Shown here: positions 7,937-16,772 of the stretch, in pieces
How the letters are laid out: each line of letters starts with the position of its first letter
How positions within the stretch are numbered: position 1 is the stretch's first letter
Assembly (NCBI GenBank): GCA_038243395.1
Contig: JBBSRC010000006.1
Span: 1 to 64,000, forward strand
Source: Gelidibacter sp038243395
GTDB lineage: Bacteria > Bacteroidota > Bacteroidia > Flavobacteriales > Flavobacteriaceae
Direction: 5' to 3'
DNA length: 64,000 nt
Notes under the pieces: generated by a model
Told to the model about the DNA's origin: nothing
The model's database searches: none
What the model saw: only the letters and a program-made list of their open reading frames with translations
Made by a program: the position numbers and the translations under genes

Positions 7937-10900
7937 TTAAAGTTTTAAGTTGATTCCTAAGGTAAATGTTTGTGCTTGAGGATAGGTAAAGAAATCGGTT
8001 CCAATAACCGAATTGTCATCCCCTCTATAATTGACCTCAGGATCCAAACCTGTATATTTTGTAAACGTAAATAGGTTCTGTGCACTAAAATACACGCGTA
8101 TAGAGCTAAAGAATGATTTTCTTAAAATTTCATCATCCAAGGTGTATCCCAAAGTCACATTCTTGAATCTTAAATAGGAACCATCTTCTATAAACCGTGA
8201 TGATACGCGTTTGTTTTGTGAAGCTTTTACAGGATCGGTGGTAGCTCGAGGAATGTCGGTAATGTCTCCTGGCTGTCTCCATCTTCTTAGGATGGCCGTA
8301 GTTTGATTGTCGCCACCTTGTAAGGATTCTAAAAATAATCTGGTCCCGTTAAAAACATCATTGCCATGTGAACCTTGTAAAAAGACACTTAAATCAAATC
8401 CTTTATAAGAAAAGTTATTGGTCAATCCGTATATAAAATCTGGATGCGGATTTCCTACAATGGTTCGGTCTTCTGAGGTAATTACGCCATCAAAATTAGT
8501 GTCGGCAAATACAATATCTCCTGTAGAAGGATCAACTCCTAAAGATTTGTAACTGTAAAAAACACCGATAGGCTGGCCTTCCATAATGCGGTTACCACCT
8601 CTTCCAATATCATCAATCGGTTGTCCGTTATATAGTTCCAATACTTTGTTTCGGTTTCCAGAGATATTGAACTGCGTGTTCCAACTGAAATCGCCAATAA
8701 AATTCTGAGTGGCTAAAGACAATTCGATTCCTTTATTTTCAACCTTTCCTACGTTTTCAGTAATTGAGCTAAATCCAGAGGTTGGAGGCAAGGGTCTGCT
8801 CAGTAATAAATCTTTAGTTTGCTTGTTGTAATAATCTGCCGTAAGCGTCACGCGTCCATCAAATAATCCCAAATCCATACCGACGTTAAATTGTGCGGTA
8901 CTTTCCCACTTTAAATCTGGGTTGGGAATGTTGCTCGGATAAATCCCAGGCAAACCACCATATACCGTCGTGCTGTAAAGCTCAGAAAATAAGAACGGGC
9001 TGATATCATCGTTTCCGGTAAGTCCATAACTCACACGAAATTTCAAGTCAGAAACTGGAGTGACATTTGCCATGAAATCTTCTTTAATCACACGCCATGC
9101 CACAGAACCTGCTGGGAAGAATCCGGTCTGATTGTTTCCACCAAATTTTGTAGAGGTATCCCATCGGCCGGTAAAAGTGGCGATATATTTGTCATCAAAA
9201 TTATAATTCATACGTCCAAAATATGAGCGCAATCCAGACTCCGTAGCTCCAGAACTTGCTGATACAATGGTGGCAGCCGAATTGAGATATTCTAAACTAT
9301 CATCGGCAAAATCCTGCCCTCTAATGTAGGAAGAAGTCCGTTCATAGCTTTCAAAACTATAACCCAATAATCCATCAACTTTATGTTTTCCAAAATTCTG
9401 GTTATACTTTAAAAGATTATTGGACACGATATTCATAACATTGGCATAAGTTTCAAAACCCAGTCCGTTATACTTTGCACCTTGAACGGTTTTTTTATTC
9501 TCATAAGAATGCTCTCTAAAATTCATGAAATCCACACCCCATTTGGAAGAAAAGGTCAGATTATCAACAATATTCCAATCCACATAAAAATTAGAATTTG
9601 TTCTATAGGAAAAATTGACCGCAATCGCTTCATTAGCAATCGACACCGGATTTGAATAAGGCCCTGTTTGATTATAGGTTCCATCTTCATTGTACACCGA
9701 GAAAATTGCCGGTGTTGAAATTCCGTTTGGTAACGGCCCGTGAAGCGTTTGGTCACTTTCAACGCGGTTAGTTTTAGCGTAAGTCAATCCAATACTTGTT
9801 CCAATTGTGACTCGCTCCGAAAGCTGGTGGTCAATGTTAGCACGCGCATTTATTCTATTGTAATCCGTACCGATCAAAATCCCTTCTTGGTCAAATAAAG
9901 TTCCACTGATAAAAAACTTTGTTTTTTCTGAACCTCCAGTCGCAGAAACCTCATAAGAGCTAATAGGCGCATCTCTAAAAATGACATCCTGCCAATTGGT
10001 ATCCACCGTAATATTATTCATTTGTTCTGGGGTAAATACGGTAGTGCCTGTGTAGTCATTTCTATATTCCATCCATTGTCTGGAGTTGAGCATATCCAAT
10101 TTATTCCAGGCGCGTTGCATACCAGAAAACACATTCACACTGACTACCGATTGTTGTGCCTTACCACGTTTAGTAGTAATCAATACGATCCCGTTGGAAG
10201 CTCTTGCTCCGTAGATGGCAGTTGCAGACGCATCTTTTAAAATACTGATGGAGGCAATTTCACTAGGATTTAAATCTGACAATGCGCTGGAGCCTTGACC
10301 AGAATAACTCAATTGGCCATAATCTCCCGAGGTAACTGGAATTCCATCAATAATATATAGGGGTTGACTAGAACCACTGATCGATGTTAAACCACGAATC
10401 CGTACCGACATTTCCCCACCAGGAGTTCCAGAGTTTTGCATGACCTGAACTCCAGAAGCTTGTCCTTGAAGAATACCATCTACTGACGATACTGGCAAAT
10501 CTTCAATTTGCTTTGAGCTGATAGAAGTCACAGCATCACTGATTAAAGATTTCCGCTCCGTGCCATAACCAATAACCACAATTTCTTCCAATGCCATATT
10601 ATCCGCACTCATAGTGACATTAACCGTGGAAAGGCCTTCGATTGAAACTTCCTTGGTCACAAAACCTAAATACGAAATAACTATTGCTATAGCATCTTTT
10701 GGAACTGACAGTTCAAAATGACCATCAAAATCTGTAGTAACACCTTGGTTCGTATTTTTGATTTGGACCGTCGCACCCATTAATGGCACCCCAGCATCAT
10801 CTAAAATGGTTCCGTTTATCAGGCGTTGTTGTTGATTTTGGCCGACGTTATTTGTGGCATTTACCGTAAAATCTTCTTTAATAACGACTTGTCTAAGATC

Positions 10901-11230
10901 AATTTTATAGATCAGATTAGTGTTTTTTAAAGCCGTATCCAAGATAGTTGCAACGGTAGCATTTTTGAGTTTCAAAGATACTTTATGCTTTAAAACAGCA
11001 TCCTTATAAAAGAATATGAACTCACTTTTAGTCTGAATTTCATTAAATAATTCTTCCAGGGAAACATCCTTAACGTTGATATCCATTTTAGTTTGGGCCT
11101 TTGAATAATTCGCGAAAGCTGAACCCAAACCAAGGGTTACTAATAATAGGAAAACTCGCATCATATGTACCAAATAATATCTAAAAGATTTTATCCTTTT
11201 AAAAGAATAAAGGTTCTCATTTCTATTCAT
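7937..11230 (-). CDS. SusC/RagA family TonB-dependent transporter with STN signalling domain
   Basis: 1097 residues. A long signal peptide (hydrophobic core about residues 23-40) is followed by a secretin/TonB N-terminal STN domain (about 48-120), a carboxypeptidase-D-like domain (INGTILDDAGVPLMGATVQIK, about 138-215), a plug (SDAVTSISSKQIEDLP; PLYIIDGIPV; LKDASATAIYGARASNGIVLITTKRG) and a 22-strand barrel ending in FTLGINLKL. The STN domain is the part that contacts a FecR-type anti-sigma factor, and exactly such a gene lies just upstream, so transport and transcription of the locus are probably coupled: substrate binding releases the ECF sigma factor. Transported substrate is inferred to be a peptide or beta-aspartyl dipeptide from the downstream enzymes. 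Confidence 0.95.
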   Translation of the reverse strand: MNRNENLYSFKRIKSFRYYLVHMMRVFLLLVTLGLGSAFANYSKAQTKMDINVKDVSLEELFNEIQTKSEFIFFYKDAVLKHKVSLKLKNATVATILDTALKNTNLIYKIDLRQVVIKEDFTVNATNNVGQNQQQRLINGTILDDAGVPLMGATVQIKNTNQGVTTDFDGHFELSVPKDAIAIVISYLGFVTKEVSIEGLSTVNVTMSADNMALEEIVVIGYGTERKSLISDAVTSISSKQIEDLPVSSVDGILQGQASGVQVMQNSGTPGGEMSVRIRGLTSISGSSQPLYIIDGIPVTSGDYGQLSYSGQGSSALSDLNPSEIASISILKDASATAIYGARASNGIVLITTKRGKAQQSVVSVNVFSGMQRAWNKLDMLNSRQWMEYRNDYTGTTVFTPEQMNNITVDTNWQDVIFRDAPISSYEVSATGGSEKTKFFISGTLFDQEGILIGTDYNRINARANIDHQLSERVTIGTSIGLTYAKTNRVESDQTLHGPLPNGISTPAIFSVYNEDGTYNQTGPYSNPVSIANEAIAVNFSYRTNSNFYVDWNIVDNLTFSSKWGVDFMNFREHSYENKKTVQGAKYNGLGFETYANVMNIVSNNLLKYNQNFGKHKVDGLLGYSFESYERTSSYIRGQDFADDSLEYLNSAATIVSASSGATESGLRSYFGRMNYNFDDKYIATFTGRWDTSTKFGGNNQTGFFPAGSVAWRVIKEDFMANVTPVSDLKFRVSYGLTGNDDISPFLFSELYSTTVYGGLPGIYPSNIPNPDLKWESTAQFNVGMDLGLFDGRVTLTADYYNKQTKDLLLSRPLPPTSGFSSITENVGKVENKGIELSLATQNFIGDFSWNTQFNISGNRNKVLELYNGQPIDDIGRGGNRIMEGQPIGVFYSYKSLGVDPSTGDIVFADTNFDGVITSEDRTIVGNPHPDFIYGLTNNFSYKGFDLSVFLQGSHGNDVFNGTRLFLESLQGGDNQTTAILRRWRQPGDITDIPRATTDPVKASQNKRVSSRFIEDGSYLRFKNVTLGYTLDDEILRKSFFSSIRVYFSAQNLFTFTKYTGLDPEVNYRGDDNSVIGTDFFTYPQAQTFTLGINLKL

Positions 11231-11352
11231 AATTTTGTTTTATTGGTTAATATTACTGATTTACAGTGGTATTGCTTTTGTTAGTTGCTAGAGGATGTTG
11301 ACGCATCTTCTAGCTTTTTTATGGGATAAATGTTTTCCATAGTGTTAGGTTT

Positions 11353-12414
11353 TTAGTTAATAATTAGTTTGTTATCTTGAGTTAATTGATAGTCAAAATT
11401 TGAAGATTGTGTTGCTTTAATGGTCTGCATCACATGTTCAATATTTTCCTTGACATCGAGGTGTCCCGAAAAGGTTTCATTGGCCAAATTTTTGTCATTA
11501 ATCACAACTTCCACATTGTAATATCGTGATATTTTTTTCATGATGGATTTAAGCGAATCATTTTTAAAGATAAAAACACCGTCACGCCAAGAAAAATAAG
11601 GCTCCGGAGCTACTGATTTTGTTTTGATATCTTTTTTTTTCTTATCAAAAGTAGCCAAGGTACCCGGAGTTAATTTGATAGATTTTGTGGTTTTAAGAAG
11701 GTTGTCGTCCATAAGATTAATTTGGATGCTTCCGCTTTGTAAAACGGTGTATATGGCACCATCATCTTTATAATTGCTGACGTTAAAAATCGTACCTAAA
11801 ACTTCAATCTCCTGATCCTCCGATTTGACCAAAAAAGATTGTTGCTTACGATGTACTACCTCAAAAACGGCTTCACCTTCTAGATACACTTCTCTTTTAT
11901 TCTCTGTAAATTGGGCTGGGAATATCAATTTAGAACCAGAATTTAACCACACCTTACTCCCATCGGATAAAACAATTTCTGAACGTTTACCAAAAGGAAC
12001 AATTAAGGTATTAAAGACAGTTTTTTCTTTATGTGTTGTTTCCTGACTTACGACATGTTCGTTTCCAATGTGCACCTGCTCCCCAGTATTCGAGTAACTG
12101 ATTGCGGAATTGTCTTCCGAAATTTCAATGTTATGGTTCTCACTCAATACCAGCTGTACTTTATTGCTGTGCTCCAGATCTTTTACTGTTTTTGCGAAGG
12201 CTTCAATGGATGAAAGACCAGATGTCGAGTTATTAAAAAAACCAATTGATAGAAGGATGGCAACTGTAGCTGCGGTAATTCCTATTCCATATTTCAAAAG
12301 TCGCCCACGTTTCATGTAGCTATATACCGAACCGGTAATACGCCTTTTTAATTGCGTCCTCTCCTGTTTTGAAAGCGGTTGAAAATTTATATTTTTTTGT
12401 GAATTACCTTGCAT
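11353..12414 (-). CDS. FecR family anti-sigma factor
   Basis: 353 residues. An N-terminal cytoplasmic segment (about 1-38) is followed by one transmembrane helix (LLKYGIGITAATVAILLSIGF without the flanks, about 40-62), a FecR domain (VPFGKRSEIVLSDGSKVWLNSGS and REVYLEGEAVFEV, about 135-240) and a C-terminal DUF4974-type domain (about 265-353). It sits in the inner membrane and should hold the ECF factor encoded 129 bases upstream until the STN domain of the SusC partner signals occupancy. Gene order sigma-fecR-susC is the standard Bacteroidota arrangement. Confidence 0.93.
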   Translation of the reverse strand: MQGNSQKNINFQPLSKQERTQLKRRITGSVYSYMKRGRLLKYGIGITAATVAILLSIGFFNNSTSGLSSIEAFAKTVKDLEHSNKVQLVLSENHNIEISEDNSAISYSNTGEQVHIGNEHVVSQETTHKEKTVFNTLIVPFGKRSEIVLSDGSKVWLNSGSKLIFPAQFTENKREVYLEGEAVFEVVHRKQQSFLVKSEDQEIEVLGTIFNVSNYKDDGAIYTVLQSGSIQINLMDDNLLKTTKSIKLTPGTLATFDKKKKDIKTKSVAPEPYFSWRDGVFIFKNDSLKSIMKKISRYYNVEVVINDKNLANETFSGHLDVKENIEHVMQTIKATQSSNFDYQLTQDNKLIIN

Positions 12415-12542
12415 GTCCTTAACTAAATTGATAAAACACAGTTTTTATTGAGATAATAACAAAACACACGGTGTCTTAATACTATAAGTCCGATAGGTTC
12501 AGCTCATAGACACTTTTTATTGAAAAAATTTTGAAATAAATG

Positions 12543-13109
12543 CTAAATAGAAGATTCTGATGCAAAAAGCTGGCTTCTCAAGGTCTTAACAGCTCTATAA
12601 ATAATGGTCCTGGAAGTTTGGATGGACACATTCATGATCATAGCAACATCCTCGTATGAACGTTCTTCAGTGAATCTTAAGAATAAGGCTTTCCGCTGCT
12701 TTTTACTTAATTTAGTGATGGCTTTGGCCAATTTATATTCCCTTTCGTTTTCAAATTCTTCAGCACAAATGCGGTCTTCTATGGAAGGGTCGCCATTTTT
12801 TTTATCTTGGTCGTGGAGTAAAGGAACATATACCCGGTTTTTATTTTCAACTTTGAGAATATTATTCTTTAAGGATTTGAAGAGATAGAAGGTTACATTA
12901 TCGGTTACGGCAAGCGTTTTTCGGTATTTGTACAGATTCAAAAACAGATCATGAACGGCGTCCATCACATGACTTTTATCTTTAGAAAACTGCATCCCAT
13001 AAGCAAACAGTTCATCGACATAAATGTCATAAAGATCACCCATTGCACGAATGTCACCATCCTTTAGCTTTGCCCATAAAACAAGTGTTCTATTTTTATA
13101 TTGCTCCAA
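12543..13109 (-). CDS. ECF RNA polymerase sigma factor of the SusCD locus
   Basis: 188 residues using a TTG start at 13109; an in-frame stop lies 12 bases upstream, and the first internal ATG would remove part of sigma region 2, so TTG is the only reasonable start. Region 2 is seen in GDLYDIYVDELFAYGMQFSKD and region 4 in LSKKQRKALFLRFTEERSYEDVAMIMNVSIQTSRTIIYRA. It belongs to the FecI-like group paired with FecR proteins. It presumably transcribes susC and the downstream enzymes, perhaps also its own gene. The gap 13110-13442 upstream holds no other gene and no clear housekeeping TAnnTTTG element on this strand. Confidence 0.92.
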   Translation of the reverse strand: MEQYKNRTLVLWAKLKDGDIRAMGDLYDIYVDELFAYGMQFSKDKSHVMDAVHDLFLNLYKYRKTLAVTDNVTFYLFKSLKNNILKVENKNRVYVPLLHDQDKKNGDPSIEDRICAEEFENEREYKLAKAITKLSKKQRKALFLRFTEERSYEDVAMIMNVSIQTSRTIIYRAVKTLRSQLFASESSI

Positions 13110-13363
13110 GTTTATAACCTATTGAGAATGAAAAGCGCTTTAACCTCAATTTGATGTTTCAGAATTCTATCGTAAGCAATCTGTTTTCTCACCTCAATTA
13201 ATATGCAATAAGGTTAGGCAGCACTAAGAGAACAGCAATCGCCTCTGATTAGCTAAAGTATCCAATATTAGATGAAAAATTACCAAAAGCGCATTAAAAA
13301 ATCGACAATATCATGTTTCAGGCGCTAAGTTTTTGCTATGTATTTTAAACTTATAAAAACACC

Positions 13364-13391
13364 AAAAACCTTCATTTAAATGAAGGTTTTT
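13364..13391. terminator. Perfect 28-base palindrome, terminator of the rhodanese gene
   Basis: The two 14-base arms (AAAAACCTTCATTT / AAATGAAGGTTTTT) are perfectly complementary and adjoin without spacer; A- and T-tracts on either side let it work as a terminator in both directions. It lies 52 bases beyond the minus-strand rhodanese stop and upstream of the sigma factor gene, insulating the SusCD locus. Confidence 0.7.
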
Positions 13392-13442
13392 AGTGTTAAT
13401 TATTATTGAATTTTAGGGAAATAAAATATATGAAAGCAATTT

Positions 13443-13841
13443 CTATTGGTCGACTTCTATCTCAAAATCATCAAAAAGCCATTGGGTAATGCCACCTTTG
13501 AGTTCGTAGATTTTGACAAAACCAGCATCTTTTAGTTTTTGGGCACATATTGCGCTGCGCCTACCAGAACGACAATATAAGACAACAGGCTTGCTCTTAT
13601 CTAATTTCTGAATGTCTTGATCGAACGTCGGAGAATTAAAATCTATGTTTTGAGAATTTTCTATAAATCCTTCAACCCTTTCCTTAGCCGATCTTACATC
13701 CACCAATTGCACATCTTCCAACTCCATCAAAGACAGCATCTCCTCAGGCGTTACCAATGTTATTTGGTCATCAGGTTCCTTCTTGCAGCCCATTAAGAAG
13801 GATGCAGAAACAAAGATCACAATTATCGAAAGACGTTTCAT
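13443..13841 (-). CDS. Rhodanese-like lipoprotein
   Basis: 132 residues. Lipoprotein signal to Cys19 (FLMGCKK) followed by a single rhodanese domain (about residues 30-125) with active-site loop CRSGRRS (Cys about 90) and the N-terminal VQLVDVRSAKERVEGFI element. Rhodaneses carry sulfur as a cysteine persulfide; an exported, membrane-anchored form would act in the periplasm, perhaps on sulfide, cyanide or thiols. A cytosolic rhodanese follows upstream at 13881-14192, 39 bases away, and the pair may be one transcript. Specific substrate unknown. Confidence 0.88.
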   Translation of the reverse strand: MKRLSIIVIFVSASFLMGCKKEPDDQITLVTPEEMLSLMELEDVQLVDVRSAKERVEGFIENSQNIDFNSPTFDQDIQKLDKSKPVVLYCRSGRRSAICAQKLKDAGFVKIYELKGGITQWLFDDFEIEVDQ

Positions 13842-13880
13842 AGGGTTAATATAATTTTCTTAATAAGAAAATAATCTTGT

Positions 13881-14192
13881 TTATAGTGTGGATGGTCCGT
13901 TCCAATTACTAAAACCTCCCATTAAATTATAGGCATTTTCAAATCCCAACTGATTCATTATGGAACAGGCCTGGCCGCTTCGAGCTCCAGATCTGCAATA
14001 CACATAATAGCTTTTATCAGTATCCAATTTTTTAATGGCATCGATAAAGTCTTGACCTTGATGTATATCTAAATGAATAGCGTTCGGAATACAACCTTCA
14101 CTGACCTCCTCTTCGGTTCTGACATCGATAATGACCGCATTGCTGTCATTGTCCAAATGAGATGCCCATTCTTGTTGTGTTAAATCTGCCAT
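13881..14192 (-). CDS. Single-domain cytoplasmic rhodanese
   Basis: 103 residues without signal peptide: essentially one rhodanese domain with VIIDVRTEEEVSEGCIPNAIHLD and active-site loop CRSGARS (Cys about 72), ending in YNLMGGFSNWNG. Resembles GlpE/PspE-size sulfurtransferases. A promoter-like element lies directly upstream (14213-14220). The adjacent exported rhodanese suggests paired sulfur handling on both sides of the inner membrane. Confidence 0.9.
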   Translation of the reverse strand: MADLTQQEWASHLDNDSNAVIIDVRTEEEVSEGCIPNAIHLDIHQGQDFIDAIKKLDTDKSYYVYCRSGARSGQACSIMNQLGFENAYNLMGGFSNWNGPSTL

Positions 14193-14212
14193 AGAAATTA
14201 TTTTTAAAGGGA

Positions 14213-14220
14213 CAAAATTA
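14213..14220 (-). promoter_or_regulatory. Bacteroidota-type -7 promoter element for the rhodanese pair
   Basis: On the minus strand the bases read TAATTTTG, matching the TAnnTTTG -7 consensus of Bacteroidota, 20 bases before the ATG at 14192. A TTG (14242-14244) about 21 bases further upstream fits the -33 element. Short motif, so moderate certainty. Confidence 0.45.
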
Positions 14221-14247
14221 ACATTTCTTTATGATATAAAGCAAGAA

Positions 14248-14272
14248 AATCCGAAGTGTTATACTTCGGATT
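14248..14272. terminator. Hairpin between thioredoxin-fold gene and rhodanese gene
   Basis: Ten-base perfect arms (AATCCGAAGT / ACTTCGGATT) with a 5-base loop lie 52 bases past the stop of the minus-strand gene at 14324-14929. The T-tract follows on the plus strand (CAATTTTT) rather than the minus strand, so terminator strength for the minus-strand gene is uncertain. Confidence 0.5.
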
Positions 14273-14323
14273 CAATTTTTAACATTTAATCAATGAAATG
14301 GGGGGATTCTGAGAAATAAGTTA

Positions 14324-14929
14324 TTAAATTTTTATAGAACAACCTATTGCTCTCGTTTGAGTTTCCTTGACGGGTTTCCCAGCCAATAAAGCATCTACCG
14401 CATTTTCAACATACTTAGTTTTGACCGCATTTGCATCTTGGTAGTTATCATCAATAGCACCAATATATTTTACTTCATTTCCCTTTTGTGTTTTTTGAAG
14501 TACATAAACTTCTGGGGTCTTTGTTGCCCCATATTGTGGAGAGATTTTCTGACCTTCATCAATCAAATATGGAAAAGTAAAACCTTTTTGTTTCGCTCTT
14601 TGCTTCATGGCCTCCATATTATCTTTAGGTTGAATATCTGTATTATTTGGCATTATGGCAATAACTGGATAGCCTTTAGCCGCATATTTTTTATCGAGTG
14701 CAACAATTCGATCTTCGTAAGACACTGAATAAGGACAAGTGTTGCAAGTAAAAATAACAATAAATCCCTGGGTATTTTTATAATCAGATAATGATACCAT
14801 GGTATCATCTGTGCTTTTAAGTTTAAAGTCTGTAGCAATATCGCCAATTTTATACCCGTTACTTACGGTTGTAAATGCTGATAAAACCAAAATTGCCATT
14901 ACAGCGAAAATTCCTTTTATGTTTTTCAT
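14324..14929 (-). CDS. Exported AhpC/TSA-like thioredoxin-fold protein
   Basis: 201 residues with a signal peptide (FAVMAILVLSAFTTVSNG). The fold is of the redoxin/AhpC-TSA kind: GDIATDFKLKSTDDTMVSLSDY, then IVIFTCNTCPYSVSYEDRI with a CNTC motif in the place of the thioredoxin CxxC (about residues 60-63), and the cis-Pro region ATKTPEVYVLQ. Related proteins are annotated as thioredoxin family or peroxiredoxin-like. Probable periplasmic thiol oxidoreductase. The mature tail ends with a lone Cys (AIGCSIKI), which may also take part in redox. It forms a pair with the TlpA-like gene upstream (14998-15522). Confidence 0.82.
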   Translation of the reverse strand: MKNIKGIFAVMAILVLSAFTTVSNGYKIGDIATDFKLKSTDDTMVSLSDYKNTQGFIVIFTCNTCPYSVSYEDRIVALDKKYAAKGYPVIAIMPNNTDIQPKDNMEAMKQRAKQKGFTFPYLIDEGQKISPQYGATKTPEVYVLQKTQKGNEVKYIGAIDDNYQDANAVKTKYVENAVDALLAGKPVKETQTRAIGCSIKI

Positions 14930-14997
14930 GTGTTTATCTTAAATAGTTTTTTCTTTATATGTGCAACAATTATTCCATTCTATAAAAGCCAACTTTA

Positions 14998-15522
14998 TTA
15001 TAAAAATCGTTTTACTTCAGCTTCCAATTTTTCATAAGTAAAGGTATGCTCATAAAATTGGCGTTTATCTTTATTAAAGATAAGTGTTGCAGGAATAGCA
15101 CCCGACCAGTCTGCACTAATTTCTGGAATCCACATGTTCGAATTCATATCATTCAAAGCTACGACTTTCGAATTTAATTTATGTTTCTTTATAAATGGTT
15201 TCACATGCGACTCATACTTTTTAGGAAAATCTAGAGTTACCAGTAAGACTTCTACATTTTTATCTCGGTAAGTTTCATTGAGCGCTTCAAAATGAGGCAG
15301 CTCCTTAACGCAGGGAGCGCACCAAGTCGCCCAAAAATTCACAACATAAATTTTATCGGTATCTGTATAAAGCAATGGTCTTAGACCTTCGAAATCATAA
15401 ATCTCTAGTGGGACTGCAACATGATCAGTGGTATTGTCCAAGTTTGAAGCCGGTTCAATTTGACGCGTTTCCTGTTTACAAGAAATCACCATGAATGCGA
15501 CCAATAAAAGAAGTGTTCTCAT
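14998..15522 (-). CDS. TlpA/ResA-like thioredoxin lipoprotein
   Basis: 174 residues; lipoprotein signal ends at Cys15 (MVISCKQ). Thioredoxin domain about residues 40-174 with the redox motif WCAPC in FWATWCAPCVKELPHFEAL and cis-Pro in SGAIPATLIFNKD. Members reduce disulfides of apocytochromes or other exported proteins while tethered to the membrane. It is divergent from the MarR gene, with 113 bases between starts, so a shared regulatory region is likely, and it is followed by another thioredoxin-fold gene in the same direction. Confidence 0.87.
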   Translation of the reverse strand: MRTLLLLVAFMVISCKQETRQIEPASNLDNTTDHVAVPLEIYDFEGLRPLLYTDTDKIYVVNFWATWCAPCVKELPHFEALNETYRDKNVEVLLVTLDFPKKYESHVKPFIKKHKLNSKVVALNDMNSNMWIPEISADWSGAIPATLIFNKDKRQFYEHTFTYEKLEAEVKRFL

Positions 15523-15614
15523 GGTATAAAAATAGGTCTCCCTTTGAAGACCCCTGAAACTTTAACAAAAAATTATAGCTCTAATTTGGGAAGCACACAA
15601 TACTCGCCATACAT

Positions 15615-15636
15615 TTGTCTATACAATTGTTGTATA
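15615..15636. promoter_or_regulatory. Candidate MarR operator overlapping the marR start
   Basis: TATACAA-TTG-TTGTATA (15620-15636) is a perfect 7-base inverted repeat whose last base is the A of the marR ATG; an overlapping TTGT...ACAA repeat (15615-15626) extends it. MarR proteins typically bind such AT-rich palindromes of 16-20 bases. Placement on the start codon would allow autorepression and possibly control of the divergent tlpA-like gene. Not tested. Confidence 0.55.
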
Positions 15637-16091
15637 TGCAAGAAATAGAAGACATTTTGATGATTAGCTCTCCCATAACCTTGGCGAAAAAGACCGTTTT
15701 AAATATGTCTTATACAAGTATTGTTGTTAAGGACAGTATTTCGAATATATTAAAACCTTTTGAAATCTCTGTCGAGCAGTTTAATGTGCTGAGAATACTA
15801 AGAGGTCAAAAAGGAGCTGCCACCAATCTTCAAGACATTCAAATTAAAATGGTCAGCAAAATGAGCAACACTACACGGTTGGTAGATAAGCTTATTTTAA
15901 AGGAATTTGTAGAGCGATTTGTCTGTAAAAAAAATCGAAGAAAAGTTGAAATCTTTATTACTAAACAAGGTCTAGGTCTCTTAAACAAGATCGATCCCAT
16001 TATTGAAGCAACAGAAGCAAATTTAACAGCGTCCTTAACGCAAGAAGAGCTGAAAACCCTAAATCATTTATTAACAAAACTTAGAAGTTAA
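15636..16091 (+). CDS. MarR family transcriptional regulator
   Basis: 151 residues from the ATG at 15636; a TTG seven codons earlier lies inside the palindrome and is less likely. A winged helix-turn-helix occupies about residues 35-105 (FNVLRILRGQKGA, LQDIQIKMVSKMSNTTRLVDKL as recognition helix, KNRRKVEIFITKQG as wing), flanked by dimerisation helices. MarR proteins are ligand- or oxidation-sensitive repressors. The YceI gene follows after 37 bases in the same direction; marR-yceI pairs are common in Flavobacteriaceae, so YceI is the likely target. Confidence 0.9.
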   Translation: MQEIEDILMISSPITLAKKTVLNMSYTSIVVKDSISNILKPFEISVEQFNVLRILRGQKGAATNLQDIQIKMVSKMSNTTRLVDKLILKEFVERFVCKKNRRKVEIFITKQGLGLLNKIDPIIEATEANLTASLTQEELKTLNHLLTKLRS

Positions 16092-16128
16092 ACCATTAAT
16101 TTAATCAAAATAAAAACAAAAAACCAGT

Positions 16129-16689
16129 ATGAAAAGTACATTAATTTTAGCCATCGCTTTTGCGGCGAGCACATTCAACGTTTCAACTACAAAGAACGTC
16201 GACACCGTTAATAGTGACATTATCTGGAAAGCCAGCAAAGTAACTGGTAAGCATGAAGGCACCATAAAACTTCAAGAAGGCACCTTACAATTTGATGGCA
16301 AAAACCAGTTAACTGGCGGTTCGTTTATTATGAACATGTCTACCTTAAATGTTACTGATTTAGAAGGTGAAATGAAAGGCAAACTTGAAGGTCATTTAAA
16401 ATCAGATGATTTTTTCGGTATTGACAATCATGCCACTTCAAAATTTGTTATTACCAAGGTTGATGGAAAAGACGGTAAATATAAAGTGACTGGCGATTTG
16501 ATCATTAAAGGCATCAGCTTTCCAAATACTTTTGATATGACCGTAAAAGATAATAATACGGCTACTGCCAACTTAAAAGTGGACAGAACAAAATACGAGA
16601 TTAAATACGGATCAGCAAGTTTCTTTGACGACCTCAAAGACAAAGCGATTTATGATGATTTCGACTTAATCGTGAACCTTAAATTTTAA
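16129..16689 (+). CDS. YceI family periplasmic protein
   Basis: 186 residues with an N-terminal signal sequence (MKSTLILAIAFAASTFNVST). The YceI beta-barrel is seen in VNSDIIWKASKVTGKHEGTIKL, LEGHLKSDDFFGIDNHATSKFVI and GDLIIKGISFPNTFDMTV. Proteins of this lipocalin-like fold bind long isoprenoid or amphiphilic ligands in the periplasm; physiological role unclear. It probably forms a two-gene transcript with marR and is followed by a strong terminator. Confidence 0.92.
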   Translation: MKSTLILAIAFAASTFNVSTTKNVDTVNSDIIWKASKVTGKHEGTIKLQEGTLQFDGKNQLTGGSFIMNMSTLNVTDLEGEMKGKLEGHLKSDDFFGIDNHATSKFVITKVDGKDGKYKVTGDLIIKGISFPNTFDMTVKDNNTATANLKVDRTKYEIKYGSASFFDDLKDKAIYDDFDLIVNLKF

Positions 16690-16722
16690 GGTGCACAAAA
16701 ATTATTCACAACCTAATATTTG

Positions 16723-16753
16723 GAATCCTGCGTTTGCAGGATTCTTTTTTTTT
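16723..16753 (+). terminator. Intrinsic terminator after yceI
   Basis: A perfect 9-base stem (GAATCCTGC / GCAGGATTC) with loop GTTT is followed by a run of T, 34 bases past the yceI stop. It separates the marR-yceI unit from the trp operon. Confidence 0.88.
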
Positions 16754-16772
16754 ATAATTTTTATTCGATTTG

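Noticed and set aside
602..13109. Interpretation as a polysaccharide utilisation locus
   Set aside because: SusCD and PKD lipoproteins fit, but there is no glycoside hydrolase, lyase or carbohydrate esterase, while three peptidase-type enzymes are present.
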